Shown one piece after another: positions 54,510 to 63,596 of a stretch of DNA of 64,000 nucleotides; position 1 is the first letter of the stretch; the number at the start of each line of letters is the position of its first letter. Below the pieces are notes generated by a model. It saw only the letters and a list, made by a program, of their open reading frames with translations. It was not told the DNA's origin and made no database searches. A program made the translations under genes and the position numbers. Source of the stretch: Verrucomicrobiota bacterium (GTDB taxonomy: Bacteria > Verrucomicrobiota > Verrucomicrobiia > Opitutales > Opitutaceae); assembly GCA_023391285.1 (NCBI GenBank), contig JAEWBF010000039.1, positions 124,001-188,000 on the forward strand, read 5' to 3'.

Positions 54510-54657
54510 GCTTATATCAAACCATCCGCCATCGGGCCGACGCCTGCGGCAAGCTTGATCGCTCCTGTCCTCGGCGTCGGCCAAGGCATCTCACGAGAGT
54601 GCGTCTATCCTAACTTAATCTCCCCGATCCGCTGTCCAACGGATGGGGTCCACCTCA

Positions 54658-55070
54658 TTCTGACCCCACTAAGGTGGAGCCAATCTCCCCCAAACCAACG
54701 AAACCTTTCCACGTCAGCTAGTCGTAGGCTCGCTCAGTTCAGTCCCTCCATGTCGGTACTCCCGGTTCATCACTTCCGGATAATCACCGGACGCCATTTT
54801 TTGGGAGCGTACAAGACAGATGATCAGTTTTGGTTCCGAGTTGCTTCCAATTTAGGGGGCCGTCGATGCCTTCCGTAACAAATATGATACTGTCACTTCT
54901 GCGGACGAGTTTTGCTTCCAGTGCAATAGGGCCGGCTCCAAAAACAATAAGGAAGTGAAAGTGCGACCGAAAACTCATAAATGTCTGTTGATTCGGACCA
55001 AACGAGATGGCTCCGAGTGCGCCACATTCACTTCCGGATGCCAATAAACAACCGCCAAATCGCTACTTGG
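54658..55070. other. 413-bp low-G+C gap between the IS element and lepB
   Basis: A minus-strand open frame of 86 codons at 54784-55044 is possible (FLIVFGAGPIALEAKLV) but has no recognised family and no clear ribosome-binding site. It is treated as unsupported. It is probably part of the same imported patch as the TniQ-like gene. Confidence 0.35.
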
Positions 55071-56414
55071 CTACTTGGACGGGCCCCAACGGCGCGTGAA
55101 CGGATAATAGATCATCAGCGGGCGGCCGATGACATCTTTCTCCGGCACGAAGCCCCACACACGTCCGTCTTCGCTATTCGGAGAATTATCGCCCAGCGCG
55201 AAGAACTCGTTCGGTCCAACAGAAACCGTTTCTCCCGGCGCCAACAGACCGGACGCTTGATAGCCGGGATAACGCCCCTGCTGCTCGGCGTTGGCTTTGA
55301 ACGCTTCGGAGCCTTCGATCGGCTCGCCGTTTCGGACCAAGGTCGTGCCTTCGATCTGCAGCGTGTCACCAGGCACGCCGACAAGGCGTTTGATGTAATA
55401 CTGATCTCCGGCGCGGTTCGCGATGTAAGGAATTCCGCCGGTCCGAAACACGAATCCACTGCCCACCTTCGGCGGCATAAAGTGATAGCTCACGCGATCG
55501 ACGAAGAGCTGGTCGCCGGTCATCTCGTCGAACGAGAACATGCGCTCGCCGGCGTTCACGCGTTTGCCGGTTTTGACGCAGCGCACGCGTTCGCCGTTGA
55601 TCACGCGCACTTCGAAATTCCCGGCCTGCCAGGCCCGCTGGAGGATATCCCCGAGTTTCCGCTGCCGATAAAAATCATCCGGGCCGTTGCGAAAGAAGGC
55701 ATCGTAGATCGCCCAGTCGAAATCGAAGTCGAGCGGCACCTTGATCTTCACCGGCGTATCTCCGACGAACAGCGTATATTCGCGCAGCGTCGTCGGAAAA
55801 ATCAGCCAGCTGCGGCCTGGAGCGGAATCCCAAGCGACATAGCCGCGACCTCCCTGGCCGATGGGAATCAAAACCTCTCCACTTGCCGGCGCATCTACTC
55901 GATGCGGCCAGGCGCCGAATGCCAGCAATCGGCCCGCGGTCGCCAAGGCGCCCGGCTCTTCTTCGGGCGTCTGGTAGACCTCCGGCGTCATGCCATTATA
56001 CGTCGGCCACATCGAGTTCGTCGGGATCTTGAACGGCTGCACGAAATACGTGCGGATGCCGAGGATCACGATCGCTGCGACCAGGAAGAATTCCACGTTT
56101 TCGACGAGCGAGGTTTTCGGATACATCGCGCCGCCGGTGCGCCGCAGCACGCCTTCGAGCGATTCGATCGAAAGTTTGAGTTTGGCGGCGTCAGCCCGCG
56201 CCTTGAGTTGCGCGCGAAGTTCACTCGTGCGGCCGAGCAGTTCGTTCGACTCCTTTTCGTTCAGCAGATCGCGGCGGAAATGCCACACTTTGTCCGCGAG
56301 TTCGATCCAGTTGGCGGCGTTGGCGCGCATCTTCTCTTCGTTCGAAAAGAAGCGCGCGATCCAATGGAACGGCGCCGTCACGGGCCAAGCGAGAGCATCG
56401 AGAAGCGCGGACAC
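55071..56414 (-). CDS. lepB: Signal peptidase I (LepB)
   Basis: 447 residues, larger than the usual 250-320. An N-terminal hydrophilic region is followed by membrane helix FFLVAAIVILGIRTYFVQPF, the catalytic serine motif PTNSMWPT, and the lysine motif YIKRLVGVPGD. The C-terminal box D/E is ALGDNSPNSEDGR and VIGRPLMIYYPF. About 200 residues lie between the Ser and Lys motifs, including extra sequence with a VRVINGERV segment. It cleaves signal peptides at the inner membrane. Follows lepA by 12 bp. Confidence 0.93.
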   Translation of the reverse strand: MSALLDALAWPVTAPFHWIARFFSNEEKMRANAANWIELADKVWHFRRDLLNEKESNELLGRTSELRAQLKARADAAKLKLSIESLEGVLRRTGGAMYPKTSLVENVEFFLVAAIVILGIRTYFVQPFKIPTNSMWPTYNGMTPEVYQTPEEEPGALATAGRLLAFGAWPHRVDAPASGEVLIPIGQGGRGYVAWDSAPGRSWLIFPTTLREYTLFVGDTPVKIKVPLDFDFDWAIYDAFFRNGPDDFYRQRKLGDILQRAWQAGNFEVRVINGERVRCVKTGKRVNAGERMFSFDEMTGDQLFVDRVSYHFMPPKVGSGFVFRTGGIPYIANRAGDQYYIKRLVGVPGDTLQIEGTTLVRNGEPIEGSEAFKANAEQQGRYPGYQASGLLAPGETVSVGPNEFFALGDNSPNSEDGRVWGFVPEKDVIGRPLMIYYPFTRRWGPSK

Positions 56415-56426
56415 GAGAAGTCGGGG

Positions 56427-58223
56427 CTAATTGGTCTTCAAGACCTTGATGAAGGCATCGGATGGGATCGAAACGCGACCGAATTGTTTCATCTTCTTCT
56501 TTCCCTCCTTCTGCTTGTCGAGGAGCTTGCGCTTGCGGCTGATGTCGCCGCCATAGCACTTCGAGGTCACGTCCTTCCGCATTTCCTTCACGTTGTCGCG
56601 CGCGATGATCTTGCCGCCGATGGCAGCCTGGATGGCGACTTTGAACATCTGGGGCGGGATGATTTCGGCGAGCTTTTCGCAGAGCTCGCGCCCCTTCCCT
56701 TCCGCCTTTTCGCGGTGAACGATGCTCGCAAAGGCATCCACCGGATCGCCGTTGATGAGGATTTCCATCTTCACCAGATCCGCCGCGCGATATTCGCCGA
56801 GTTCGTAGTCCATCGAACCGTAGCCGTGCGTGATGCTTTTCAGACGGTCGTTGAAATCGACGAGGATTTCGTTGAGCGGCAAGAGACACGTCAGCATGAC
56901 GCGGTTGGCGTCGAGGGTGTCGGTGTGATCGACCGTGCCGCGTTTTTCCATCACGAGCGACAGGATGTCGCCCATCGCATCGTTCGGAATGTGAATCGCG
57001 GCTTTGATGGTCGGCTCGCGGATTTCGAGGATGGTGCCGGGATCCGGCAGATTGACGGGATTGTCGACCTCGATCAGGTCGCCGCCGTGTTTCACGACCT
57101 GGTATACAACGCTTGGATACGTCGAAATGATATCGACGTCGTGCTCGCGCCGAACGCGCTCCTGGATGATCTCCATGTGGAGCAGGCCGAGGAAACCGCA
57201 GCGAAAGCCGAAGCCGAGCGCGACCGAACTTTCCGACGAGTAAACGAACGCCGCGTCGTTGAGGCGCAGCCGGCCGAGCGCGGCCTTGAGTTTCTCGTAG
57301 TCCGACGTCTCCACGGGATACAGGCCGCAGAACACCATCGGCCGCACTTCCTTGTAGCCGGGCAGCATTTCCTGCGCGGCCTTCTGCGAGAGCGTGATGG
57401 TGTCGCCGGTTTTGATTTCCGACGTGTCCTTGATCGTGGAGACCACGTAACCCACGTCCCCGGTGCCGAGCGACGCGACCTTCTCCATCTTCGGAGTGAA
57501 GACGCCGACTTCCTTCACTTCCGATTTCAGCCCATTGCTCATGAGCATCATCATCTCGCCGGCCTTGATCGCGCCGGAAAACACGCGGACGTAAGCGATC
57601 ACGCCGCGATACGAATCATACAACGAATCGAACACCAACGCGCGCGTCTGCGGGTAATCCGCCCAGCGCGGCGGCGGCACGCGGTGCACGACCGCCTCCA
57701 AGATGTCCTCGATGCCGATACCGGCTTTGCCGCTCGCGAGAATCGCCTCTTCGGCGGGAATCGTGAGGATGTCCTCGAGTTGTTTCAGGCAGAGATCGAG
57801 GTTCGCGCTCGGCAGATCGATCTTGTTGATCACCGGGATCACCTTGAGGTGCTGGCTGAACGCGAGGTGCGCGTTGGCGACCGTCTGCGCTTCGACGCCC
57901 TGCGCGGCGTCGATCAACAGCACCGCGCCTTCGCAAGCCGCCAGACTGCGCGAGACTTCGTAGGAGAAGTCCACGTGCCCGGGCGTATCCATCAGGTTGA
58001 GTTTATAGATCCGGCCATCTTTCGCCGGATACGACATCGTCACCGGATGCGACTTGATCGTGATGCCGCGCTCCTTCTCGAGATCCATCGAGTCGAGGTG
58101 CTGGTCCGTCAGCACGCGAGCAGCCACCTGATTGGTGTGCTCGAGCAAACGGTCCGACAACGTCGTCTTGCCGTGATCGACGTGCGCGATGATACAAAAA
58201 TTACGGGTAAGTTCGGCCGACAT
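56427..58223 (-). CDS. lepA: Elongation factor 4 (LepA), translation GTPase
   Basis: 598 residues from the ATG at 58223. G1 AHVDHGKTTLSDRLL, the LDSMDLEKERGITIK switch, G3 DTPGHVDFSYEVSRSL, G4 NKIDLPSAN; C-terminal LepA domain (KCYGGDISRKRKLLDKQKEGK) present. It back-translocates or rescues stalled ribosomes at low Mg. It lies 2 bp downstream of fabD. The longer open frame to 58694 is the antiphase of fabD. Confidence 0.97.
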   Translation of the reverse strand: MSAELTRNFCIIAHVDHGKTTLSDRLLEHTNQVAARVLTDQHLDSMDLEKERGITIKSHPVTMSYPAKDGRIYKLNLMDTPGHVDFSYEVSRSLAACEGAVLLIDAAQGVEAQTVANAHLAFSQHLKVIPVINKIDLPSANLDLCLKQLEDILTIPAEEAILASGKAGIGIEDILEAVVHRVPPPRWADYPQTRALVFDSLYDSYRGVIAYVRVFSGAIKAGEMMMLMSNGLKSEVKEVGVFTPKMEKVASLGTGDVGYVVSTIKDTSEIKTGDTITLSQKAAQEMLPGYKEVRPMVFCGLYPVETSDYEKLKAALGRLRLNDAAFVYSSESSVALGFGFRCGFLGLLHMEIIQERVRREHDVDIISTYPSVVYQVVKHGGDLIEVDNPVNLPDPGTILEIREPTIKAAIHIPNDAMGDILSLVMEKRGTVDHTDTLDANRVMLTCLLPLNEILVDFNDRLKSITHGYGSMDYELGEYRAADLVKMEILINGDPVDAFASIVHREKAEGKGRELCEKLAEIIPPQMFKVAIQAAIGGKIIARDNVKEMRKDVTSKCYGGDISRKRKLLDKQKEGKKKMKQFGRVSIPSDAFIKVLKTN

Positions 58224-58225
58224 GT

Positions 58226-59131
58226 TCAAGCGGTCACGTCGGAAAATTCCGCGAAACTCTTCACATTCCAACTTTTGTCCGTGCGACGCGCGAGACCCGC
58301 GAGCACGCCGCCCGGCCCGAGTTCCCAGAACTCCGTCGCGCCCGCGGCCACCGCGCTGCGCATGCAGTCTTCCCAGAGCACCGACGACACAACTTGCCTC
58401 ACGAGCGCAGCCTTCAGCGCAGCGGGATCCGCCACGGACTGGCCCGTCGTGTTCGTGAACACGGTGAACTTCGGCGCGGCGAACGTCACACTCTCCAGAA
58501 ACGTCGCGAACTCCGCGCGCGCCGGCTCCATCAACCGGCTGTGATACGCCCCGGCCACGTTGAGCGGCATCGCTTTCTTGATGCCGCGATCTTTCGCGGC
58601 AGCGACGGCGGCTTCCACTTTCGCCTTTTCGCCGGAGATGATGATCTGGCCGGGCGCGTTGAAATTCGCCGCTTCGATATCGAATTCGCGGCAAAGCTCC
58701 GCGACCTTCGCGCGTTCTTCGCCGATGATGGCCGCCATCCCGCCCGTCGTCCGCTCACACGCCTGTTGCATCAAGCGCCCGCGCTCAGCCACAACGCGGA
58801 GCCCCGTTGCAAAATCGAAGACCCCCGCCGCCGTGTAGGCGGTGATTTCGCCCAGGCTCAGCCCGAGCGCGAACTTAACCTCCGGCAGCTTCTGCGCCTC
58901 CCGCAGGGCCGCGAGCAATGCCAGGCCATGCACGAACAGCGCCGGCTGGCACACCTTGGTCTGCGTTAGTTCCGTCTCCGGACCTTCGAAGCTCACGCGA
59001 GCCAAGTCCCAGCCGAGCACGGCATTGGCCTCGTCGTAAACCGCCTTCGCGGCAGCCGACTGCTCGTAAAGCGAGCGGCCCATACCGACCTTTTGTGCGC
59101 CCTGTCCGGCAAATAAAAGTGCCAAAGCCAT
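58226..59131 (-). CDS. fabD: Malonyl-CoA:ACP transacylase
   Basis: 301 residues: LLFAGQGAQKVGMG, nucleophile in LGLSLGEITAY (Leu rather than the usual His before the Ser), His in AGAYHSRLMEPA, and a C-terminal ELGPGGVLAGL. It loads malonyl groups onto acyl carrier protein for type II fatty-acid synthesis. The gene starts the lepA-lepB unit; spacing and codon use are normal. Confidence 0.95.
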   Translation of the reverse strand: MALALLFAGQGAQKVGMGRSLYEQSAAAKAVYDEANAVLGWDLARVSFEGPETELTQTKVCQPALFVHGLALLAALREAQKLPEVKFALGLSLGEITAYTAAGVFDFATGLRVVAERGRLMQQACERTTGGMAAIIGEERAKVAELCREFDIEAANFNAPGQIIISGEKAKVEAAVAAAKDRGIKKAMPLNVAGAYHSRLMEPARAEFATFLESVTFAAPKFTVFTNTTGQSVADPAALKAALVRQVVSSVLWEDCMRSAVAAGATEFWELGPGGVLAGLARRTDKSWNVKSFAEFSDVTA

Positions 59132-59177
59132 GGTTAAAACACGCGAGACAATCGCCCGGCCTCACGGAATCCAAGCC

Positions 59178-60128
59178 CTAAAAACGCTTCAGCTGTTTGA
59201 AATACTTCGCGTCGTCCTGCGGCCGGAAACGTTCGCTTGGGACATCGCGTCTCTCCTGATTCGCAGCAGGTTGAATTTCCTGCCGGGCAGGCCCGGAGAA
59301 ATCAGACACAGCGGGTGCGAACGTCGATGCACCGACAGGTGTGGCCGACTCCGCGGGTGCGAAGCTCGGGAGGTTTTCCAAATATGGATTCGTCCGCTCG
59401 GGTGCGAATGACGTCAGCGCCGGCGAGGAGTCGACGACCGGCAGCGACACGATCGACGGTGCCGAGGTCGTCACGGCGCCCGCCGGCCCATGCGACCATG
59501 ATTGTATCGCGTCGATTCCACTCACGGCCGGACTCGCGGCAGTCGGAGCGCGTCCCAGCAGTTCGAGATCTTTCGAACTCATCCACGACGCCATGAACGA
59601 ATCCAAGGGATTCAATCCGCTCGCGTCGCGATGCCGCTCGACGCGTTGTTGCCGCTCTTCGCTCGATTTGCGTTGGGCGGCTTGCTGTTTCTCCAACGCC
59701 AACGCGGTTTCAACGAGATCGCCTTTCTCGATGTGACTCTCCGGCTTCAGCGTCTGCTCGAGCGTCTTCTCGGCGCTGGTGGCATGGGTTTCGGTTTCAT
59801 CGCGCATCGCCTCCAGCAGCCAGTTCGAAGATCTCTCGCGCCGACGTGGGTCGGATCGTGACGCGTCCGTTCGTTTCTTCGCCGTTTTAGGCAAGAGGTC
59901 GGACGCCGACGGAGGCGCCGCCTCGAGCAGCGGCAATTCGGCTCTGGGTCCCGCTTTCTGTTCTGGACTGCGTGCGTCCGCCGCTTTCAGCGCCTCGTAG
60001 TCGCGGCGCGCCGACTGCAAACCCGTTTTCGTGGCGCCCTCTTCGGCCGCAACGAGACCCGCTCCGCTGCTCGCAATCGCGAGCAGCCAAGCCGACATCC
60101 AACGTAGCACGCGAGAGCCGGACGGCAT
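59178..60128 (-). CDS. Exported hypothetical protein coupled to pilT
   Basis: 316 residues from the ATG at 60128, which overlaps the pilT stop by one base (TGATG). It has an N-terminal signal (RWMSAWLLAIASSGAGLVA), then long charged, probably disordered or coiled regions (QQAAQRKSSEERQQRVERH) and a Pro/Ser/Ala-rich C-terminus. No domain recognised. Its coupling to pilT hints at a role in type IV pilus or surface function. Confidence 0.7.
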   Translation of the reverse strand: MPSGSRVLRWMSAWLLAIASSGAGLVAAEEGATKTGLQSARRDYEALKAADARSPEQKAGPRAELPLLEAAPPSASDLLPKTAKKRTDASRSDPRRRERSSNWLLEAMRDETETHATSAEKTLEQTLKPESHIEKGDLVETALALEKQQAAQRKSSEERQQRVERHRDASGLNPLDSFMASWMSSKDLELLGRAPTAASPAVSGIDAIQSWSHGPAGAVTTSAPSIVSLPVVDSSPALTSFAPERTNPYLENLPSFAPAESATPVGASTFAPAVSDFSGPARQEIQPAANQERRDVPSERFRPQDDAKYFKQLKRF

Positions 60129-61231
60129 CACGACTTGATGAAGATTCCCTTCAAATTCATATCGAGCGCCTGCGGGTTTGGCGAGAAGCGCAGGCCGTCG
60201 GCTTTGCTGATCTTGCCGGCCTTGATGAGCCGGTAGAGATCCTTGTTGAACGAGAAGCTGTTCGAATCGCCCGAGCCATCGAGGATGCCTTGAATCTTGT
60301 CGAACTGGCCTTCGAGTATCAGGTTTTTAACGACAGCGTCGGCCGTGAGGATTTCATTGGCCGGCACGCGTCCGTTGCCTTCGAGCGTCGGAATCAGCTT
60401 TTGGCAGATAAACCCGCGCAACGACCCCGCGATCGCGCGCCGCGCCTGAATCTGTTCCTCCGGCGGGAAGAATTCGAACAGGCGCGTGAGCGATTGCGCG
60501 ACGGTCGCGGCGTGCATCGTCGAGAAGACCAAGTGGCCCGTTTCCGCCGCGGAGATGGCGGTCTCGAACGTCTCGCGATCGCGCATTTCGCCGATGAGAA
60601 TGATGTCCGGATTTTGCCGCAGCACGGCTTTGATCGCCAATTCGAAGCTTGGCACATCGAGGCCGATCTCGCGCTGCTGGAAAAGCGATTTGTCGTCGAT
60701 GAACGTGTATTCGATCGGGTCCTCGATCGTGACGATATGCTTGTCGAGGTTTTGATTAACCCAGTTCAGCATCGCCGCCATGGTTGAACTCTTGCCGGAG
60801 CCCGTTGCACCGCAGACGAGGAGAATGCCGTCCTTCGCCTGCGAGAGTTTCATGAGCGCGTCGGCGGTTTGCCCCAAGCCCAGCTGATCGAAGGTCGGAA
60901 CGGTGCTTTTGATGTGACGCAGCACGATGCTCACGAGGCCGCGTTGATGAAACGCGTTCACGCGGAAACGCCCGATTCCTTCCACCGCGTAGGCAAAATC
61001 GATTTGTCCCACGTCTTCCCATTTCTGCCGAAACACCGCCGGCACGTGCTCATCGACCCACGCTTGCGCCTCGGGGCAAGTGACGGGATCCATCTCGACC
61101 GGCTTCAGTTTTCCCGCGAGGCGAACGTAGCCGGGTTTGTTGGATTTGATGATGACGTCGCTGACACCGCTATCGACGGCTAGCTTGAGCAAGTCGTTGA
61201 TTATTTCGGTGTGTGTTGTGAGAGCTGGCAT
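60128..61231 (-). CDS. pilT: Twitching motility ATPase PilT
   Basis: 367 residues. Hexameric secretion ATPase for pilus retraction: Walker A GATGSGKSSTM, Asp box VTIEDPIEYTF, Walker B NPDIILIGEMRDRETF, His box STMHAATVAQSL. The 5' part has the PilT-type SDVIIKSNKPGYVRL. No other pilus gene is present in the window, so the pilin and motor are elsewhere. Confidence 0.92.
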   Translation of the reverse strand: MPALTTHTEIINDLLKLAVDSGVSDVIIKSNKPGYVRLAGKLKPVEMDPVTCPEAQAWVDEHVPAVFRQKWEDVGQIDFAYAVEGIGRFRVNAFHQRGLVSIVLRHIKSTVPTFDQLGLGQTADALMKLSQAKDGILLVCGATGSGKSSTMAAMLNWVNQNLDKHIVTIEDPIEYTFIDDKSLFQQREIGLDVPSFELAIKAVLRQNPDIILIGEMRDRETFETAISAAETGHLVFSTMHAATVAQSLTRLFEFFPPEEQIQARRAIAGSLRGFICQKLIPTLEGNGRVPANEILTADAVVKNLILEGQFDKIQGILDGSGDSNSFSFNKDLYRLIKAGKISKADGLRFSPNPQALDMNLKGIFIKS

Positions 61232-61299
61232 GGGAAAAAAGCGTTGCGGATTCCCTAAATCGCCCTGCTTTCTTCAGCAAGGCTACTTTGCCCGCGTTC

Positions 61300-62184
61300 A
61301 TGAAACACCGCCCGCTCACCGGCACGATCACCGCTCTTGTCACGCCCTTCCGCAAGGGCTCTATCGCCTACGACGATCTCGCGAAACTTGTCGCGTATCA
61401 GATCAAAGGCGGAGTCGACGGCGTCGTCCCGGTCGGCACCACCGGCGAGTCGCCCACCCTGAGTCACGAGGAACACATGGAAGTGATCCGCGCGACGATC
61501 GCCGCCGCCCGCAAGCGCGTGCCCGTCATCGCCGGCACCGGCTCCAACTCGACGCTCGAAGCGGCCGAGCTCACTCGCCTCGCCCACGCCGCCGGTGCGG
61601 ACGCGATGCTCGTCGTTGCGCCGTATTACAACAAACCGAGCCAGGAAGGGCTCTTCCGGCATTTCTGCACGGTCGCGGAGGCGACCGATCGCCCGGTGAT
61701 CCTGTATTCAATTCCTGGACGCTGCGGCATCGAAATCAGCGTGCCCGTCGTCGAACGCCTGGTTGCCCGTTACAAACACGTGCGCTGGATCAAGGAAGCC
61801 GGCGGAAGCGTCGATCGCGTCGACCAGCTCAAGCAGGCGCTCGGCTCGGACATCACCGTGTTGAGCGGCGACGACTCCCTCACCCTCCCCTTCATGGCGG
61901 TTGGCGCCGAGGGCGTGATCAGCGTCGCGTCCAATCTCTTCGTGCGCGAAGTCGGACAAATCGTCCGCGCCGCAGCGGCGAACGATTTCGCCAAAGCCGC
62001 GAAGGTGCACCGCCGCATGTATCCGATTTTCAAGACGCTCTTCATCGAGCCCAATCCGGTGCCGGTTAAAATCGCGCTCGCCCGCGCCGGCATCATCGGC
62101 TCGGCCGAAGTGCGTGCGCCGTTGTGCGAAATGACCGCCGCCAATCTCAAGGTGCTCGAACAAGCGCTCGCCCAACTCCGCTGA
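61300..62184 (+). CDS. dapA: 4-hydroxy-tetrahydrodipicolinate synthase
   Basis: 294 residues. First committed step of lysine/diaminopimelate synthesis from pyruvate and aspartate semialdehyde. Schiff-base Lys in VRWIKEAGGS, active-site GTTGESPTLSHEEH, and Tyr in APYYNKPSQEGL. The ATG at 61300 is favoured over a TTG 12 bp upstream. Followed by dapB after 2 bp. Confidence 0.96.
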   Translation: MKHRPLTGTITALVTPFRKGSIAYDDLAKLVAYQIKGGVDGVVPVGTTGESPTLSHEEHMEVIRATIAAARKRVPVIAGTGSNSTLEAAELTRLAHAAGADAMLVVAPYYNKPSQEGLFRHFCTVAEATDRPVILYSIPGRCGIEISVPVVERLVARYKHVRWIKEAGGSVDRVDQLKQALGSDITVLSGDDSLTLPFMAVGAEGVISVASNLFVREVGQIVRAAAANDFAKAAKVHRRMYPIFKTLFIEPNPVPVKIALARAGIIGSAEVRAPLCEMTAANLKVLEQALAQLR

Positions 62185-62186
62185 CC

Positions 62187-62918
62187 ATGGCCTTGCGTAT
62201 TCAAATTGTGGGTTCGCGCGGCCGCATGGGTCAGGCGATTGCCGCGGCGGCGAAGGAGATGGGCTTTGTCGTCAGCTCCGCGATCGACGCCGGCGAAGAT
62301 CCTCGTCCCGGCATGGACGCATCCGACGTGGTGATCGATTTCAGTGCGCATCACGCGACCGAGAAAATCCTGACGCTCGCGGTCGAACGTCGCAAACCGC
62401 TGATCGTTGGCACGACCGGGCATAGCGCCGACCAAAAGGAAAAACTGCAAAAAGTCGCATCCGCCGTTCCGTGCGTCTGGGCCGGGAATTACTCCGTCGG
62501 CGTCAATCTCCTCTTCGCGCTCACGCGCCGTGCTGCCTCCGTGCTCGGCTCGGACTACGACGCCGAGGTCATCGAGATGCACCACCGCTTCAAGAAAGAC
62601 GCCCCCAGTGGCACGGCGGCGCGGCTGCTCGAAATCATCCTCGAAGAGCGGAAGCTCGACGCCAACGCGCTTCGTCACGGCCGCAGCGGCATCACCGGCG
62701 AACGCACGCCGACGGAAGTTGGTATCCATGCGCTACGCGGCGGCGATGTCGTTGGGGATCACACAGTGATGTTTGCCGCACTTGGCGAACGCCTCGAACT
62801 CACGCACAAGGCGAGCGATCGCGGGATTTTCGCGCGCGGAGCGTTGCGAGCGGCCCAATGGGTCGTCACCCAGCCCGCGGGCGTCTACGACATGCAGGAC
62901 GTGCTTGGGCTGAAGTAG
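62187..62918 (+). CDS. dapB: 4-hydroxy-tetrahydrodipicolinate reductase
   Basis: 243 residues. Dinucleotide-binding GSRGRMGQAI and the family signature EMHHRFKKDAPSGTA, with later GDHTVMFAALGERLEL. Reduces the dapA product. The ATG at 62187 lies 2 bp after dapA, so the pair is an operon. Confidence 0.97.
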   Translation: MALRIQIVGSRGRMGQAIAAAAKEMGFVVSSAIDAGEDPRPGMDASDVVIDFSAHHATEKILTLAVERRKPLIVGTTGHSADQKEKLQKVASAVPCVWAGNYSVGVNLLFALTRRAASVLGSDYDAEVIEMHHRFKKDAPSGTAARLLEIILEERKLDANALRHGRSGITGERTPTEVGIHALRGGDVVGDHTVMFAALGERLELTHKASDRGIFARGALRAAQWVVTQPAGVYDMQDVLGLK

Positions 62919-62941
62919 CCCTTGCATCGTTTTCGATCGCG

Positions 62942-63544
62942 ATGATCACTTCGATTCAAGGCACGCTCACAGCTGCTTCACCGCTGCACGCGGTCGTCGA
63001 ACTGAATGGCTTCGGCTACGAAGTGAACATTCCGGTGACCACCGCTGAGAAATTACCGCAACCCGGAGCGACCGTAAAACTCCACACGTTGGTCATCTAT
63101 CGAGAGGATTCGCAAACGCTCTACGGCTTCGCCGACCCGGCGGATCGCGACTTCTTCCGATTGATGATCGAGCATGTGACCGGCGTCGGTCCCAAGGTCG
63201 CACTCAGCATCATGAGCCGACTCTCGCTCCCAATGCTGCAAAGCGCGATTCGCATGGGCGATGTCACAACGCTCGCGAAGTGTCCGGGCATTGGGAAGAA
63301 AACCGCCGAGCGACTGATCGTCGAATTACGCGCAAAGGTTGGCTCCTCCGAAACGCCCGCCTCGATCACCTCCCCTTCCGGCGAAGGCGCCGATACAAGC
63401 AGTGCCCATCGCGACGCGGTCGCCGCTCTGGTGGCCCTTGGCTACAAGGCCGCCGACGCGGACCAAGCTGTTCGCCGCGCGAAAGTCTCTCTCGGCAGCG
63501 ATGCGACGACGGAAGCGCTGGTGAAACGAGCGCTCGCCCAGTGA
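62942..63544 (+). CDS. ruvA: Holliday junction branch-migration protein RuvA
   Basis: 200 residues. OB-fold N-terminus (MITSIQGTLTAASPL), helix-hairpin-helix motifs (VTGVGPKVALSIMS and CPGIGKKTAERLIVELR), and a short C-terminal RuvB-binding domain (ALGYKAADADQAVRRA). It starts 23 bp after dapB, so it may share that transcript. ruvB and ruvC are not in the window. Confidence 0.96.
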   Translation: MITSIQGTLTAASPLHAVVELNGFGYEVNIPVTTAEKLPQPGATVKLHTLVIYREDSQTLYGFADPADRDFFRLMIEHVTGVGPKVALSIMSRLSLPMLQSAIRMGDVTTLAKCPGIGKKTAERLIVELRAKVGSSETPASITSPSGEGADTSSAHRDAVAALVALGYKAADADQAVRRAKVSLGSDATTEALVKRALAQ

Positions 63545-63596
63545 CGCGACGCAACGCGCGGCAGTGCCGCGCGTGCGAAATTCGCTCGTTGCCCCG

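Larger units (their letters stand above)
53294..54657 (+). mobile_element. IS3-family insertion sequence, about 1364 bp
   Basis: Bounded by 26-bp inverted repeats (53294-53319 and 54632-54657) sharing TGAGGTGGACCCC and GTTGGACAG, differing in four central bases. It holds orfA and orfB in the usual arrangement, with an A9 tract at their junction. No target-site duplication could be recognised beside the ends. The flanks are low in G+C. Confidence 0.9.

Noticed and set aside
53280..54670. Target-site duplication of the IS3 element
   Set aside because: Bases next to the two ends (ACT and TTC) do not match, in either 3- or 4-bp reading.
54784..55044. 86-codon minus-strand frame
   Set aside because: No family, weak start context, in an imported-looking gap; left as a note only.
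54981..58544. Plus-strand frame of 1187 codons
   Set aside because: Antisense to lepB and lepA, which carry every family motif; very His/Arg-rich. Shadow.
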